Source: Thiocystis violacea (lineage in GTDB: Bacteria; Pseudomonadota; Gammaproteobacteria; Chromatiales; Chromatiaceae). Taken from it: a stretch of DNA of 32,071 bases. A program made the position numbers and the translations under genes. The stretch covers positions 1 to 32,071 of the forward strand of contig NZ_NRRG01000052.1 of the NCBI RefSeq assembly GCF_016583575.1. The letters run 5' to 3'. The notes beneath the pieces were generated by a model, which saw nothing but the letters and a program-made list of their open reading frames with translations, searched no databases and was not told the origin of the DNA. Below are positions 16,750 through 26,864 of this stretch, piece by piece (within the stretch, counting starts at the first letter, position 1; each line of letters begins with the position of its first letter).

Positions 16750-18060
16750 TCAGCCGCTGGTTCCGACAGGTCGTGAAATCCCATAGCGCTTCATTTTTTG
16801 CCACAGCGTCTTGCGACTGACCCCGAGGTGCTCGGCCGTGACAGTCATGTTGAAGGCGTGCTCGGCCAGCGCCGCTAGAATCGCGGTCCGCTCACCCGCC
16901 TGGGCATGGGCCTTAAGTCCTGTTTCCATCGTTGACGCGCCGAGCGGATCCAGGGCCAGACGCTCGCCCTGTCCCAGGATGCAGGCGCGCTCCAGTGCAT
17001 GATGGAGCTCTCGGATATTACCCGGCCAATGATGATCGAGGAGCCGCTCGCAATCCTGGGGGGCCAGCAAGCGACGCTCTTCCGGGTAACGTTTCGCGTG
17101 CTCGGCGACATAGCGCTCGGCCAGCCAGAGGATGTCTTCCGGACGCTCACGCAGCGGCGGAATCAGGATTTCCAGAACCCGCACACGGTAATAGAGATCC
17201 TCGCGGAAGGCGCCTGCGCGGACCAGTGCCGCGAGATCCCGATGGGTAGCGCACACCAGGCGCGCGGGGACGTCCAACGAACCGGCCCCACCGATACGGG
17301 TCAACTGACGCGACTGCGCGACGCGCAGCAGACGCGATTGCAGGGCCAAGGGCATGTCGCCGATTTCGTCCAGAAACAGGATCCCATCTCCCGCCTGCTC
17401 GAAGACCCCCGCCCGGCGCCGGTCCGCTCCGGTGTAGGCGCCCCGCTCATGACCGAAGAGTTCCGCCTCGATCAGACTCTCGGGCAGGGCCGCGCAATTG
17501 ACGGCGACGAAGGGCGATTGGGGGCACTGGAGCTGATGCAGCCGGCGCGCCACCACCTCTTTCCCCACCCCGGATTCTCCATTGATCAAGACAGGCGTGC
17601 GCGGATGCCGCGCGAGCCGGGTCAGCTCGGAGGCGATGCGACACATGACAGGAGAGATACCCAGACGATCCGCCGGGGGCACTTCTCCCGTTTTCCCTCC
17701 CGCTCCGGCGAGCGCCCGGACCTTGTCGATCAGATCGGTTGGGTTGAGTGGCTTGGTCAGGTAGTCGATCGCACCGAGCTTGAGCAGGCGGACCGCGTCT
17801 TCGATGGTCCCATAGCCGGTGATGAAAAGTGTGGGTGGAACGGCTTCAAGGGTCGCGATCAGCCGTTCGAACAGCGCGATGCCCGAGAGATCCGGGAGAT
17901 TGACGTCGAGGATGGCGAGATCGAATCGTTCCGCGACCAGGCATTCGAATCCCTCGCGGCCGCTGCGCTGCCAATCGACGCTGAACCCCTCCAGCGCGAG
18001 GCGTTCCACGAGTGCCTCGCCCATGATGGCGTCGTCCTCGATCAGGCAGATCCGGGTCAT
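16750..18060 (-). CDS. aioR: AioR, sigma-54-dependent response regulator of arsenite oxidase
   Basis: NtrC-class activator, 436 residues. The receiver domain (1-115) has the acidic pair at 9-10, the phosphoacceptor Asp52 and Lys103. The AAA+ domain (about 133-370) has Walker A GESGVGKE (161-168), Walker B ILFLDE (227-232), and GAYTGA at 207-212 where most family members have GAFTGA, the loop that contacts sigma-54. The C-terminus ends in a Fis-type helix-turn-helix (TAEHLGVSRKTLWQKMKRYGI). ATG 18060 overlaps the aioS stop by four bases. Phosphorylated AioR should activate the -24/-12 promoters in front of aioB and, by inference here, moaA. The identity as AioR rather than another NtrC-like regulator rests on the aioXS-aioBA context. 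Confidence 0.93.
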   Translation of the reverse strand: MTRICLIEDDAIMGEALVERLALEGFSVDWQRSGREGFECLVAERFDLAILDVNLPDLSGIALFERLIATLEAVPPTLFITGYGTIEDAVRLLKLGAIDYLTKPLNPTDLIDKVRALAGAGGKTGEVPPADRLGISPVMCRIASELTRLARHPRTPVLINGESGVGKEVVARRLHQLQCPQSPFVAVNCAALPESLIEAELFGHERGAYTGADRRRAGVFEQAGDGILFLDEIGDMPLALQSRLLRVAQSRQLTRIGGAGSLDVPARLVCATHRDLAALVRAGAFREDLYYRVRVLEILIPPLRERPEDILWLAERYVAEHAKRYPEERRLLAPQDCERLLDHHWPGNIRELHHALERACILGQGERLALDPLGASTMETGLKAHAQAGERTAILAALAEHAFNMTVTAEHLGVSRKTLWQKMKRYGISRPVGTSG

Positions 18061-19496
18061 TCAGCACCCCCGACCCTCAACGGCAACGCCACCTGGAAAC
18101 GGGTGAGACCCACTTCGGACATCACCCGAATGGTGCCGCCGAGTTGGGATACGATCTGGTAACAGATCCACAATCCCAGCCCCTGGGCCTTTGGGCGAGC
18201 CTCCGGATAGGGTTCGAAAAGATGGGCCAGTTGCTCGGGCGGAAGGGTGAGGCCGGAGTTGTCGACCCGCATCAAGAGGCGCTTCTCCTCCGCGCTCAGT
18301 TCGACCTGAACCTGGCCACCGTCCCGCGCGGCCTGAACGGCATTCAAGAGCAGATTCAGAAGCAATTGCCGCACTGGGGCCGCTGGCAGGTTGGTCGGGG
18401 CCGCGAAGCCATTTCGCCAGGTCAGGATGACCGACGAGCACGCGAGCTTGGGCTGGATCAGGGTTCTGACGTCCTCCAGATCCTGCGCGGTGAGTGTGCG
18501 CGTATCGCCCCGTGCTTCGACCAGGAGCGCCGATACGGACCCCCGGATCTGCTGGAGTGCTCGGTCCATCAGATCCAGCAGGCGACTGGTTCGCGCGTCG
18601 ATCTCGTGGGCCTGACGATAGGTATCGATTGCCATCAGCATGCCACCGAGCGGGTTGTTGACTTCGTGCGCGACACCCGCCGCCACGCGCCCCACGGCCG
18701 CCAGGCGCTCGGCTTGGACCATTTGCCGTTCCAGCGCCTCTTTTTCGGCCAGCGCGGAGAGCATCGCCGCGAACTGGCGCCCGAGCTGACCGATCTCCGA
18801 GTCGCTGTCCGGGACCAGGTAGCGCAGACGCCGGGGATCCTCCTTGCCAACCAACGCCATGCAGCTGGCCAGTTGCGTCAGTGGGGACGCCATCCGGCGT
18901 CCCCACAGCCAGCCGATCGGCAGCAGGACCAGGAGCACGCCCCCAGTCACCAGGATGCCGCCGAGGAGGATTTCGCGAAAACGACCGAGAAAGGGCGCGT
19001 CGGAGAGCAAGCCAACCAACTCGCCCACTGGGGTTCCATCACTCGCGAGCTGGAGTCTGAGCACGCGACGGGTTCCATCAGGCTGGGTCGCGATCGGATG
19101 AACCCTGCCAAGGGCCGCTGTTTCATGCCAGGGGACGGATGTCGGCAGCCAGACGATAGCCTCCTTCAAGGGCTGATCGAGTCGATAGCGCGCGGGGCGG
19201 TTACTGGCGAAGATCCGCTCCGTCTCATCGACCAGGAGCCAGGTCGCGTCCGCCACGTTCTCTTCTGGTCCCCGCAAGAGCGAATAGGCCAGCCAGACGT
19301 CATCGTGACGCAGTGCCTGCACCAAGACCTCCGACATGGCGTGACCCAGACGCAAGGCGTTGTGACCCTGATCCTCGCGCAGATTGTCGAGTGTCTGTAG
19401 CCCCAGGGATAACGCCATCAGAATCGCGGTCGCAATGGCCGCGACACTCAGACTCAGGGGCAATCGATGCCGATAGCTGGAGAGCTTGAGGGTCAT
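18057..19496 (-). CDS. aioS: AioS, arsenite-responsive sensor histidine kinase
   Basis: Inner-membrane kinase of 479 residues. Transmembrane helix 1 lies at about 13-33 and helix 2 at about 176-198 (ILLGGILVTGGVLLVLLPIGW), with a periplasmic sensing region of about 140 residues between them, then a HAMP linker. The phosphoacceptor is His277 in GVAHEVNNPLGG, and the ATPase domain shows the N box (LLLNLLLNAVQAA) and G-box parts (GLGLWICYQIV). It overlaps aioX and aioR by four bases each, so X, S and R are made together. In studied systems periplasmic AioX passes the As(III) signal to AioS, which phosphorylates AioR; the same is inferred here. Confidence 0.93.
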   Translation of the reverse strand: MTLKLSSYRHRLPLSLSVAAIATAILMALSLGLQTLDNLREDQGHNALRLGHAMSEVLVQALRHDDVWLAYSLLRGPEENVADATWLLVDETERIFASNRPARYRLDQPLKEAIVWLPTSVPWHETAALGRVHPIATQPDGTRRVLRLQLASDGTPVGELVGLLSDAPFLGRFREILLGGILVTGGVLLVLLPIGWLWGRRMASPLTQLASCMALVGKEDPRRLRYLVPDSDSEIGQLGRQFAAMLSALAEKEALERQMVQAERLAAVGRVAAGVAHEVNNPLGGMLMAIDTYRQAHEIDARTSRLLDLMDRALQQIRGSVSALLVEARGDTRTLTAQDLEDVRTLIQPKLACSSVILTWRNGFAAPTNLPAAPVRQLLLNLLLNAVQAARDGGQVQVELSAEEKRLLMRVDNSGLTLPPEQLAHLFEPYPEARPKAQGLGLWICYQIVSQLGGTIRVMSEVGLTRFQVALPLRVGGAE

Positions 19497-20389
19497 GGCG
19501 CGGATCCCGGACGGACGGTCTCGGCCATCCGTGCAATCTCGCGGAACAGGCTTGGTTGCGCGGCGACGAATCCATCCAGACTCAGCTCGCCTAGTAAGCG
19601 GTTGCCGGTCTGGTTGGCTTCCTGGGCTAGGAGGACGCGGCGGATCGTCTGTAAGTCCGTGTCAGCCAGACCGGGCGCGCCCACCAGAGGCGGAAACCCG
19701 AACAGGGGAGAGCGAAGGATGATGCGAGTCCCTTGGGTCAGCTCGGGATTGCGCAAGGCAAGCGTCTCCCAGACATAGCTGTCCACGGCCGCCCCATCCG
19801 CGAGCCCCGCGGCGACCGCCTCGATACAGTGACGATGCCCCCAGGTGAAAAAGGTTCGGCGGAAAAAATGGTCCGGATCGTGCCCCTGCGCCATGAGCGC
19901 GAAGCGCGGATACAGATAACCGGAATTCGAGTCTGGATCGGACCAGGCGAACAGTCGTCCCTGGAGATCCGACAGCGATTCGAAGGGCGATTCGGTGGCG
20001 ACGATGATGTAGGACTGGTAGAGGGGTTGACCCTGAAACTTGGGTACGGCGATCAGTGACAGTGCTTGTTGATGTTGCACATAGGGGTAGCCGCAGATCC
20101 AGGCGAGATCCAGCCTGTCACGCAAGAGCAAATCCATGATTTCCCGGTAACGCGAGCGCTGCACGAAGACGACCGGGCGGTTCAACTGCTGCTCCAGCCA
20201 GTTCGCCCAGAGTCGGAGAAAGGCGATGCGGTCATCGAGGATGACCGGCGTCAAGCCGAAGCGCAGGGCCGTCTTGGAGGCCGTATCGCGATCTCCGGGC
20301 GCATCCGCTTGCGCGTTGTCGCACCAGATGGCGCGGCTGGCACAGAAGAGGCCAAGTGCGAGGAGGACATCACGGCGAGCCTGGATCAA
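19493..20389 (-). CDS. aioX: AioX, periplasmic arsenite-binding protein (PhnD-like)
   Basis: A 298-residue substrate-binding protein of the phosphonate/phosphite (PhnD) fold that serves as the arsenite sensor of the AioXSR system. Residues 1-28 are a signal peptide (MIQARRDVLLALGL..., cleavage near NAQA-DA). A cysteine at 99 in AWICGYPYV, with another at 188, could bind As(III); a single conserved cysteine in AioX is known to be needed for arsenite binding in Agrobacterium, and Cys99 is the likely match. The start is TTG at 20389, chosen because AAAGG lies 9 bases upstream and the signal peptide begins there. That Shine-Dalgarno overlaps the AioR-type palindrome at 20395-20410. The stop overlaps the aioS start by four bases. 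Confidence 0.92.
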   Translation of the reverse strand: MIQARRDVLLALGLFCASRAIWCDNAQADAPGDRDTASKTALRFGLTPVILDDRIAFLRLWANWLEQQLNRPVVFVQRSRYREIMDLLLRDRLDLAWICGYPYVQHQQALSLIAVPKFQGQPLYQSYIIVATESPFESLSDLQGRLFAWSDPDSNSGYLYPRFALMAQGHDPDHFFRRTFFTWGHRHCIEAVAAGLADGAAVDSYVWETLALRNPELTQGTRIILRSPLFGFPPLVGAPGLADTDLQTIRRVLLAQEANQTGNRLLGELSLDGFVAAQPSLFREIARMAETVRPGSAP

Positions 20390-20394
20390 TGGAT

Positions 20395-20410
20395 GTTACC
20401 TTTCTGTAAC
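20395..20410. promoter_or_regulatory. Putative AioR site 1 between aioX and aioB
   Basis: Perfect arms GTTAC (20395-20399) and GTAAC (20406-20410) six bases apart. The centre is 81 bases upstream of the -24 GG of the aioB promoter. The site begins six bases before the aioX start codon and covers its Shine-Dalgarno, so AioR bound here could also hinder aioXSR expression. Confidence 0.7.
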
Positions 20411-20425
20411 GCGGCATCGCCAGAC

Positions 20426-20441
20426 GTTACCAGGAATACAC
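20426..20441. promoter_or_regulatory. Putative AioR site 2 (half-conserved) upstream of aioB
   Basis: GTTAC (20426-20430) is followed after six bases by TACAC, which keeps three of the four fixed positions poorly (GNAAC expected). Centre spacing to site 1 is 31 bases, about three helical turns, as in the moaA pair. I read it as one strong half-site and one weak half-site. Confidence 0.45.
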
Positions 20442-20481
20442 GTCGCTTGTATAGGCCATTGATTTAATAGACCCCCATGGG

Positions 20482-20497
20482 AGGCATGGTCTTTGCT
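20482..20497 (+). promoter_or_regulatory. Sigma-54 (-24/-12) promoter of aioBA
   Basis: AGGCATGGTCTTTGCT matches TGGCACG-N4-TTGCW at GG (20483-20484), CA, G and TTGCT; GG and GC (20495-20496) are ten bases apart, as required. The start of transcription would be near 20507, 32 bases before the aioB ATG. Known aioBA operons use such promoters with AioR. Confidence 0.85.
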
Positions 20498-20538
20498 GAT
20501 AGGCTGGCACCAGAAAAATAAGGAGGAGACACGACACC

Positions 20539-21054
20539 ATGACCGATCTCAGCAGACGACGCTTCCTGAAAGCGAGTGGGGTGGCGGCCACCGCCGGAGC
20601 CGCGTTGATGGGCACCGGATTCGCCAACGCTCAGGAGCCTTCTCCACCCGGCGCGACCACCCTGCCTTATCCGCGCGAGGGGATCGCGAAGGCCGGCGGA
20701 CTCAAGGTGGATGTCCCGATGCCTTTCAATTACCCGGATCCGGAATCTTTCTGCCAGATCATCAAGACCGGTCGCCCGGTACCGGGGGGCGTGGGTCCGG
20801 ACGGCGACATCGTCGCTTTCAGTACGCAATGCACCCACAACGGCTGTCCCCTGAGCTATGACAAGGTCGCGCGCACCTTCAAGTGTGGCTGTCACTTCAG
20901 CATCTTCGATCCGGAGATGCGCGGCCAGATGGTGGACGGACAGGCCACCGAGAACCTGCCGCGCATCCTGCTGGAACACGATACTAAAGATGACACCCTC
21001 TATGCCGTAGCGGTCGAGGGGCTCATCTACGGTCGCCAATGCAACCTGCTGTGA
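20539..21054 (+). CDS. aioB: Arsenite oxidase small subunit (Rieske protein)
   Basis: The 171-residue Rieske subunit takes electrons from AioA and carries the twin-arginine signal (SRRRFLK at 5-11, hydrophobic core 12-31) that exports the folded heterodimer to the periplasm. The [2Fe-2S] ligands are Cys98, His100 (CTHNGC) and Cys116, His119 (CGCHF). Cys103 and Cys118, which form the disulfide next to the cluster in classical Rieske proteins, are both present; some AioB proteins lack this bridge. AGGAGGAG lies about 10-12 bases before ATG 20539. aioA follows after 13 bases. Electrons would go to a cytochrome or azurin-type carrier not encoded nearby. Confidence 0.97.
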   Translation: MTDLSRRRFLKASGVAATAGAALMGTGFANAQEPSPPGATTLPYPREGIAKAGGLKVDVPMPFNYPDPESFCQIIKTGRPVPGGVGPDGDIVAFSTQCTHNGCPLSYDKVARTFKCGCHFSIFDPEMRGQMVDGQATENLPRILLEHDTKDDTLYAVAVEGLIYGRQCNLL

Positions 21055-21067
21055 TCGGGAGACACGC

Positions 21068-23542
21068 ATGACCCAGTACCGAGATCGTATCCCGCTGCCG
21101 CCGCCGGATGCGCGGCGCACCAACATGACCTGCCACTTCTGCATCGTCGGCTGCGGCTATCACGTCTACAAATGGCCGGAGAACCGCGAGGGCGGACGCG
21201 CCCCGGATGAGAACGCCCTCGGGCTCGATTTCCGCAAGCAGATCCCGGCGCTCGGCATCATCATGACCCCTCCGATGCACAATGTCGTCACCGACCGCGA
21301 CGGCAGCCGTCACCACATCATGATCCTGCCCGACAAGCAGTGCGTGGTGAACCAGGGCCTGTCCTCCACCCGTGGCGGCCAGATGGCGAGCGTGATGTTC
21401 AGCGGCGAGGGCGCTTCGCGCCAGCGGCTGCATTATCCAATGGTCTTCACCGGCGACGACTGGGTGGAGACCAACTGGGACCATGCGCTCCTGGTCTACG
21501 CGGGTGTCACCAAGCGCCTTCTCGACACCAGCGGACCGGACCAAATCGCCTTCAACGCCTTCGATCATGGTGGCGCCGGGGGTGGATTCGAAAATACCTG
21601 GGGCAGCGGCAAGCTGATGTTCAGCGCCATCGGTACCCAACTGGTCCGCATCCATAATCGCCCGGCCTACAACTCGGAGTGCCACGCCACCCGCGACATG
21701 GGCATCGGCGAGCTGAATAACAGCTACGAGGACTCGGAGGTCGCCGACACCCTGCTCTTCATCGGCGCCAACGGCTACGAGACCCAGACCAATTATTTCC
21801 TGGCCCACGCCATGCCCAATATGACGGGCAAGAGCGTGGAGAAGAAGAAGCAGTGGTTCCCCGATGAGACCGCCGAGCCGGCCAAGGTCATCTATGTCGA
21901 CCCGCGCCGCAGCCTCACCCTTTCGGTGACGGAGCACATCGCCGGCAAGGACAACGTCCTGCATCTGGCCATCGCCCCCGGTACCGACACCGCCCTCTTC
22001 AACGGCCTGCTCACTTACGTGGTGGAGAAGGGCTGGCATGACAAAGACTTCATCGATGCCCATACCAGCGGGTTCGAGGAGGCGTTGGCGGCCAACCGCA
22101 TGGACCTCAAGGCGTGCAGTAAGGTCACCGGGGTGCCCGTCGCCGACATCCAGAAGGCCGCCGAATGGGCCTATGCCCCCAAGGCATCGGGGCAGCGCAA
22201 GCGCACCATGCACGGCTACGAGAAGGGCATCATCTGGGGTAACGACAATTACCGCATTCAGTCCGCCCTGGTGGATCTGGTGCTGGCGACCCACAACGTC
22301 GGCCGACGCGGCACCGGCGTGGTGCGCATGGGCGGTCATCAGGAGGGTTACGCCCGGCCGCCCTATCCGGGCGGGCGGCCGTCCAAGTACGTCGACGAGG
22401 AGATCATCAAGGGCAACGGCAAGATGCTCACGGTGTGGGCGACCAATTCCTTCCAGTCCACCCTCAACGCCGAGGAATACCGCGAGGCGGTCTATCGCCG
22501 CGCGGGCATCGTGCGTGACGTCATCAGCAAGGCGCGCGGGGCCAGTGCCGTCGAGCTTACGGATCTGATCGTCGATGCCGTGGAGAACCGTGGCGGGCTT
22601 TTCGTCGTCAACATCGATCTCTACCGCACCAAACTCTCCGATGCCGCCCACCTGCTCCTGCCGGCCGCCCATCCGGGCGAGATGAACCTCACGGCCATGA
22701 ACGGCGAGCGGCGGATGCGGCTCTCCGAGCGTTTCATGGATCCACCGGGAGATGCCAAGCCGGATTGCCTGATCGCCGCCGACATCGCCAACACCCTCAA
22801 GGCCATGTACGAGAAGGAAGGCAACACCAAGATGGCCAAGCGCTTCGCGGGCTTTGACTGGAAGACCGAGGAAGATGCCTTTAACGATGGCTTCCGCAAG
22901 CCCGAGGGGATCGACAGCCAAGGCGGTTCCACTGGAGGACTGGCGACCTACGATCGACTGCGCGCCATGGGGACCAATGGGGTGCAGTTACCGATCAAGG
23001 AGTACAAGGACGGCAAGCTGATCGGTACCGAGATGATCTATACGGACTACAAGTTCGACACCAAGGATGGCAAGGCCCACTTCCTGCCTTCCCCCTGGAA
23101 CGGCCTGCCTGGTACGGTGGAGGCCCAGAAGAAAAAGCACCGTTTCTGGATCAACAACGGCCGCACCAATCACATCTGGCAGACCGCCTACCACGACCGC
23201 TATCTGCCATTCCGGCGCGACCGTTTCCCCATGTCGCCCATCGAGATGAATCCGGAGGACGCCAAGAGTCTGGGGATTCAATCCGGCGACATCGTGGAGC
23301 TGCACAACGACTTCGGCTCCGCGTTCGCCATGGCCTACCTGGAGCCGGACATCGCCAAAGGTCAGACCTTCATGATGTTCGGCTACGACAACGGCGTCGT
23401 GGGTGACGTGGTCACCGATTGGACCGACCGCAATCTGATCCCTTATTACAAGGGAACCTGGGCGGACATTCGCAAGGTCGGGACCATGAAGGACTACAAG
23501 CGCACCGTGTCGTTCAAGCGGCGACGTTTCCTAAGCGCCTGA
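21068..23542 (+). CDS. aioA: Arsenite oxidase large molybdopterin subunit
   Basis: The 824-residue catalytic subunit oxidises As(III) to As(V) at a bis-molybdopterin-guanine-dinucleotide molybdenum centre in the periplasm. It has no signal peptide of its own and should be carried out by AioB. The cluster motif is Cys22-x2-Cys25-x3-Cys29, with Ser at 99/100 in place of a fourth cysteine, as in the [3Fe-4S] AioA type. Substrate-pocket counterparts of the Alcaligenes faecalis enzyme appear as His206 with a nearby Glu ([12 protein letters not shown]), and Arg420 and His424 (VRMGGHQEG). GGGAGA lies eight bases before ATG 21068. It is full length. The Rieske partner upstream separates it from ArxA and ArrA. 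No aioC-like cytochrome or exporter gene follows. Confidence 0.98.
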   Translation: MTQYRDRIPLPPPDARRTNMTCHFCIVGCGYHVYKWPENREGGRAPDENALGLDFRKQIPALGIIMTPPMHNVVTDRDGSRHHIMILPDKQCVVNQGLSSTRGGQMASVMFSGEGASRQRLHYPMVFTGDDWVETNWDHALLVYAGVTKRLLDTSGPDQIAFNAFDHGGAGGGFENTWGSGKLMFSAIGTQLVRIHNRPAYNSECHATRDMGIGELNNSYEDSEVADTLLFIGANGYETQTNYFLAHAMPNMTGKSVEKKKQWFPDETAEPAKVIYVDPRRSLTLSVTEHIAGKDNVLHLAIAPGTDTALFNGLLTYVVEKGWHDKDFIDAHTSGFEEALAANRMDLKACSKVTGVPVADIQKAAEWAYAPKASGQRKRTMHGYEKGIIWGNDNYRIQSALVDLVLATHNVGRRGTGVVRMGGHQEGYARPPYPGGRPSKYVDEEIIKGNGKMLTVWATNSFQSTLNAEEYREAVYRRAGIVRDVISKARGASAVELTDLIVDAVENRGGLFVVNIDLYRTKLSDAAHLLLPAAHPGEMNLTAMNGERRMRLSERFMDPPGDAKPDCLIAADIANTLKAMYEKEGNTKMAKRFAGFDWKTEEDAFNDGFRKPEGIDSQGGSTGGLATYDRLRAMGTNGVQLPIKEYKDGKLIGTEMIYTDYKFDTKDGKAHFLPSPWNGLPGTVEAQKKKHRFWINNGRTNHIWQTAYHDRYLPFRRDRFPMSPIEMNPEDAKSLGIQSGDIVELHNDFGSAFAMAYLEPDIAKGQTFMMFGYDNGVVGDVVTDWTDRNLIPYYKGTWADIRKVGTMKDYKRTVSFKRRRFLSA

Positions 23543-23546
23543 GTGA

Positions 23547-23605
23547 GAGCCGACTCCCGAGCGGCCTTCGGGTCGATGCGCCCATGGCCGCGAGGGAGTC
23601 GGCTC
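23547..23605. terminator. Nested inverted repeat after aioA, possible terminator or REP-like element
   Basis: Outer arms GAGCCGACTCCC (23547-23558) and GGGAGTCGGCTC (23594-23605) pair over 12 bases, and inside them GCGGCC (23561-23566) pairs with GGCCGC (23586-23591). The stop of aioA is five bases before it and ettA ends on the other strand at 23678, so it sits in a convergent gap. There is no T-run after either side, so it is not a classical intrinsic terminator; it may slow 3' decay or be a mobile palindromic unit. Confidence 0.6.
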
Positions 23606-23677
23606 CAACTGTGTTGTCCGGCCGTCCTTGTATGATCCAACCGTTGACGGAATGCGACTGGCGGTTGGTCTTCAGGG

Positions 23678-25345
<1,668 letters not shown>

Positions 25346-25524
25346 GGGGTTCCGTGACTGTATTGAACGGGAGATGGGAAAAGGGCAAAGCCGCGGCGTT
25401 CGCCGGGTCGGGGGCCTTGCGCCCCAGGGTCGTGGGCGCATTCTGCGCTGCCGTCAAGAAAAAGTCCAAGCTCGGGCGGGCGCTCGGTAACCTCTCGACC
25501 CATGCGACGGCGATGCGCTGGATA

Positions 25525-25554
25525 TGGTCAAGAGACCATGGTTCGGTCTATAAA
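25525..25554 (+). promoter_or_regulatory. Sigma-70 promoter of the HDOD gene
   Basis: TGGTCA (25525-25530) and TATAAA (25549-25554) lie 18 bases apart. Transcription would start near 25561, which rules out the upstream start codons at 25502 and 25538 and supports a start at 25577 or 25589. An AGACC/GGTCT inverted repeat (25533-25549) lies in the spacer. Confidence 0.5.
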
Positions 25555-25588
25555 TCCGGAAACCAACCCGGCCAGGATGACGCACGGT

Positions 25589-26824
25589 ATGACTCAGCAG
25601 GCACTGAACCCAACCACATTGGACGACCTGACCCCGATCCACGAATTGGACAAGGACCAGCGCGTGCGTCTCGCTCGGAGCGGCCAGATCACGCCCTTCG
25701 CGTCGGGCCGGAAAATCACCGCCATCCAGGAATATCCCTGGATCGACTATCTCCTTTCGGGCCAGCTCTGTCTGATCCGTAATGGCGCCAGGGAGATCGT
25801 CGATGCTGGCACCATGCGGGCCTGTCAACCGATCTTCTCCGAGAGCCGGCTGCGCGAGCAGGCGGTGTTCACGGTCGATGCCGAGGTGTTGCGCCTGGAT
25901 CGCCAGCTCTACGAGCACATGTGCGGTATCCACCCGCCCTCGCTGAGTTCGCTCGGCGAGCTGGAACTGAGCGACGTGGAGGGCGCCTTGCTCGGGAAGC
26001 TTTACCAGGCTTGCAAGAAGGACAATCTGGCCCTACCCACGCTGCCCAAGGTCGCCAAGGCGATTCAGGAGGCCATGAAGGATCCTGAGATCACCTCCGC
26101 CAAGCTGGCGCGGATCATCCAGATGGATCTGGCCGTGACCGGTGGTCTGATCCGTTTGTCCAACAGCGTCATGTACCGTAGCGCCAAGCCCATCCCGGAT
26201 GTGCGCAACGCCATCATCCGCCTGGGCATGGAGGTCACCCGCTCGGCCGTCGTCAGTATGTCGATGCAGCAGTTGTTCAAGACCAAGTCGCCCTTGATGA
26301 AGCATCATATGAAGACGGCCTGGAACCGCAGCGTCCATATCTCGGCCCTGAGTTACGTCATCGCCCGGCACTGTCCCAAATTCAGCCCCGAGCAGGCGAT
26401 GCTGGCGGGTCTGGTCCACGATGTCGGTGTGATACCGATCCTGGACTACGTGAGCCGCAACGAGATCCAGGTCGACGAGGATGAACTGGACGCGGCCATC
26501 ATCAAGCTCCACGTCATGGTGGGCGAACTGGTGGTCGGTTACTGGGGACTGGGTCCGGAAATCGCCGGCATCGTGCGCGACTCCGGCAACTGGTACCGTG
26601 ACGAAAAGGACGAGCCCGACTATTGCGACATCGTATTGGTGGCCAGGCTGTATCGCCTGAACCGATCCGAATCCAGGGGGCCCTTGCCGCGCTACGACGA
26701 GGTGCCGGCTTATTACAAGCTGGGACTGGGGTTCCCCGGCGCCCAGGAGCCGATCGACGTGATCGGCGAGGCCAGCGAGGAACTTTCGGCCGTGACCGCG
26801 ATGCTCAAGGGCAACAAGGACTAA
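25589..26824 (+). CDS. HDOD-domain signalling protein
   Basis: A 411-residue cytoplasmic protein. The first 120 residues (LDDLTPIHELDKDQRVRLARSG... ITAIQEYPWIDYLLSGQLCLIRNG) look like a cyclic-nucleotide-binding-type beta barrel, followed by an HDOD domain from about 130 (LPTLPKVAKAIQEAMKDPEITSAKLARIIQMD) with the VHDVG remnant of the HD motif. HDOD proteins act in regulation and usually lack phosphodiesterase activity. ATG 25589 has AGGA 11 bases upstream; ATG 25577 is an alternative, and the promoter makes the farther starts unlikely. mobB follows after 40 bases in the same direction and may be cotranscribed. Confidence 0.88.
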   Translation: MTQQALNPTTLDDLTPIHELDKDQRVRLARSGQITPFASGRKITAIQEYPWIDYLLSGQLCLIRNGAREIVDAGTMRACQPIFSESRLREQAVFTVDAEVLRLDRQLYEHMCGIHPPSLSSLGELELSDVEGALLGKLYQACKKDNLALPTLPKVAKAIQEAMKDPEITSAKLARIIQMDLAVTGGLIRLSNSVMYRSAKPIPDVRNAIIRLGMEVTRSAVVSMSMQQLFKTKSPLMKHHMKTAWNRSVHISALSYVIARHCPKFSPEQAMLAGLVHDVGVIPILDYVSRNEIQVDEDELDAAIIKLHVMVGELVVGYWGLGPEIAGIVRDSGNWYRDEKDEPDYCDIVLVARLYRLNRSESRGPLPRYDEVPAYYKLGLGFPGAQEPIDVIGEASEELSAVTAMLKGNKD

Positions 26825-26864
26825 CCACATCCAATCCAGGCCCGACGCGGGACGGAATCCATCC

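Noticed and set aside
20505-20510. TGGCAC close to aioB as the -24 element
   Set aside because: No GC dinucleotide lies at the required 10-base spacing downstream; the element at 20482-20497 fits far better.
21023-22921. 632-codon minus-strand frame opposite aioA
   Set aside because: Shadow of aioA, whose cluster and substrate motifs are unmistakable.
21068-23542. ArxA or ArrA instead of AioA
   Set aside because: A Rieske subunit with a Tat signal precedes it, the cluster motif has three cysteines and serine, and the AioXSR set is adjacent.
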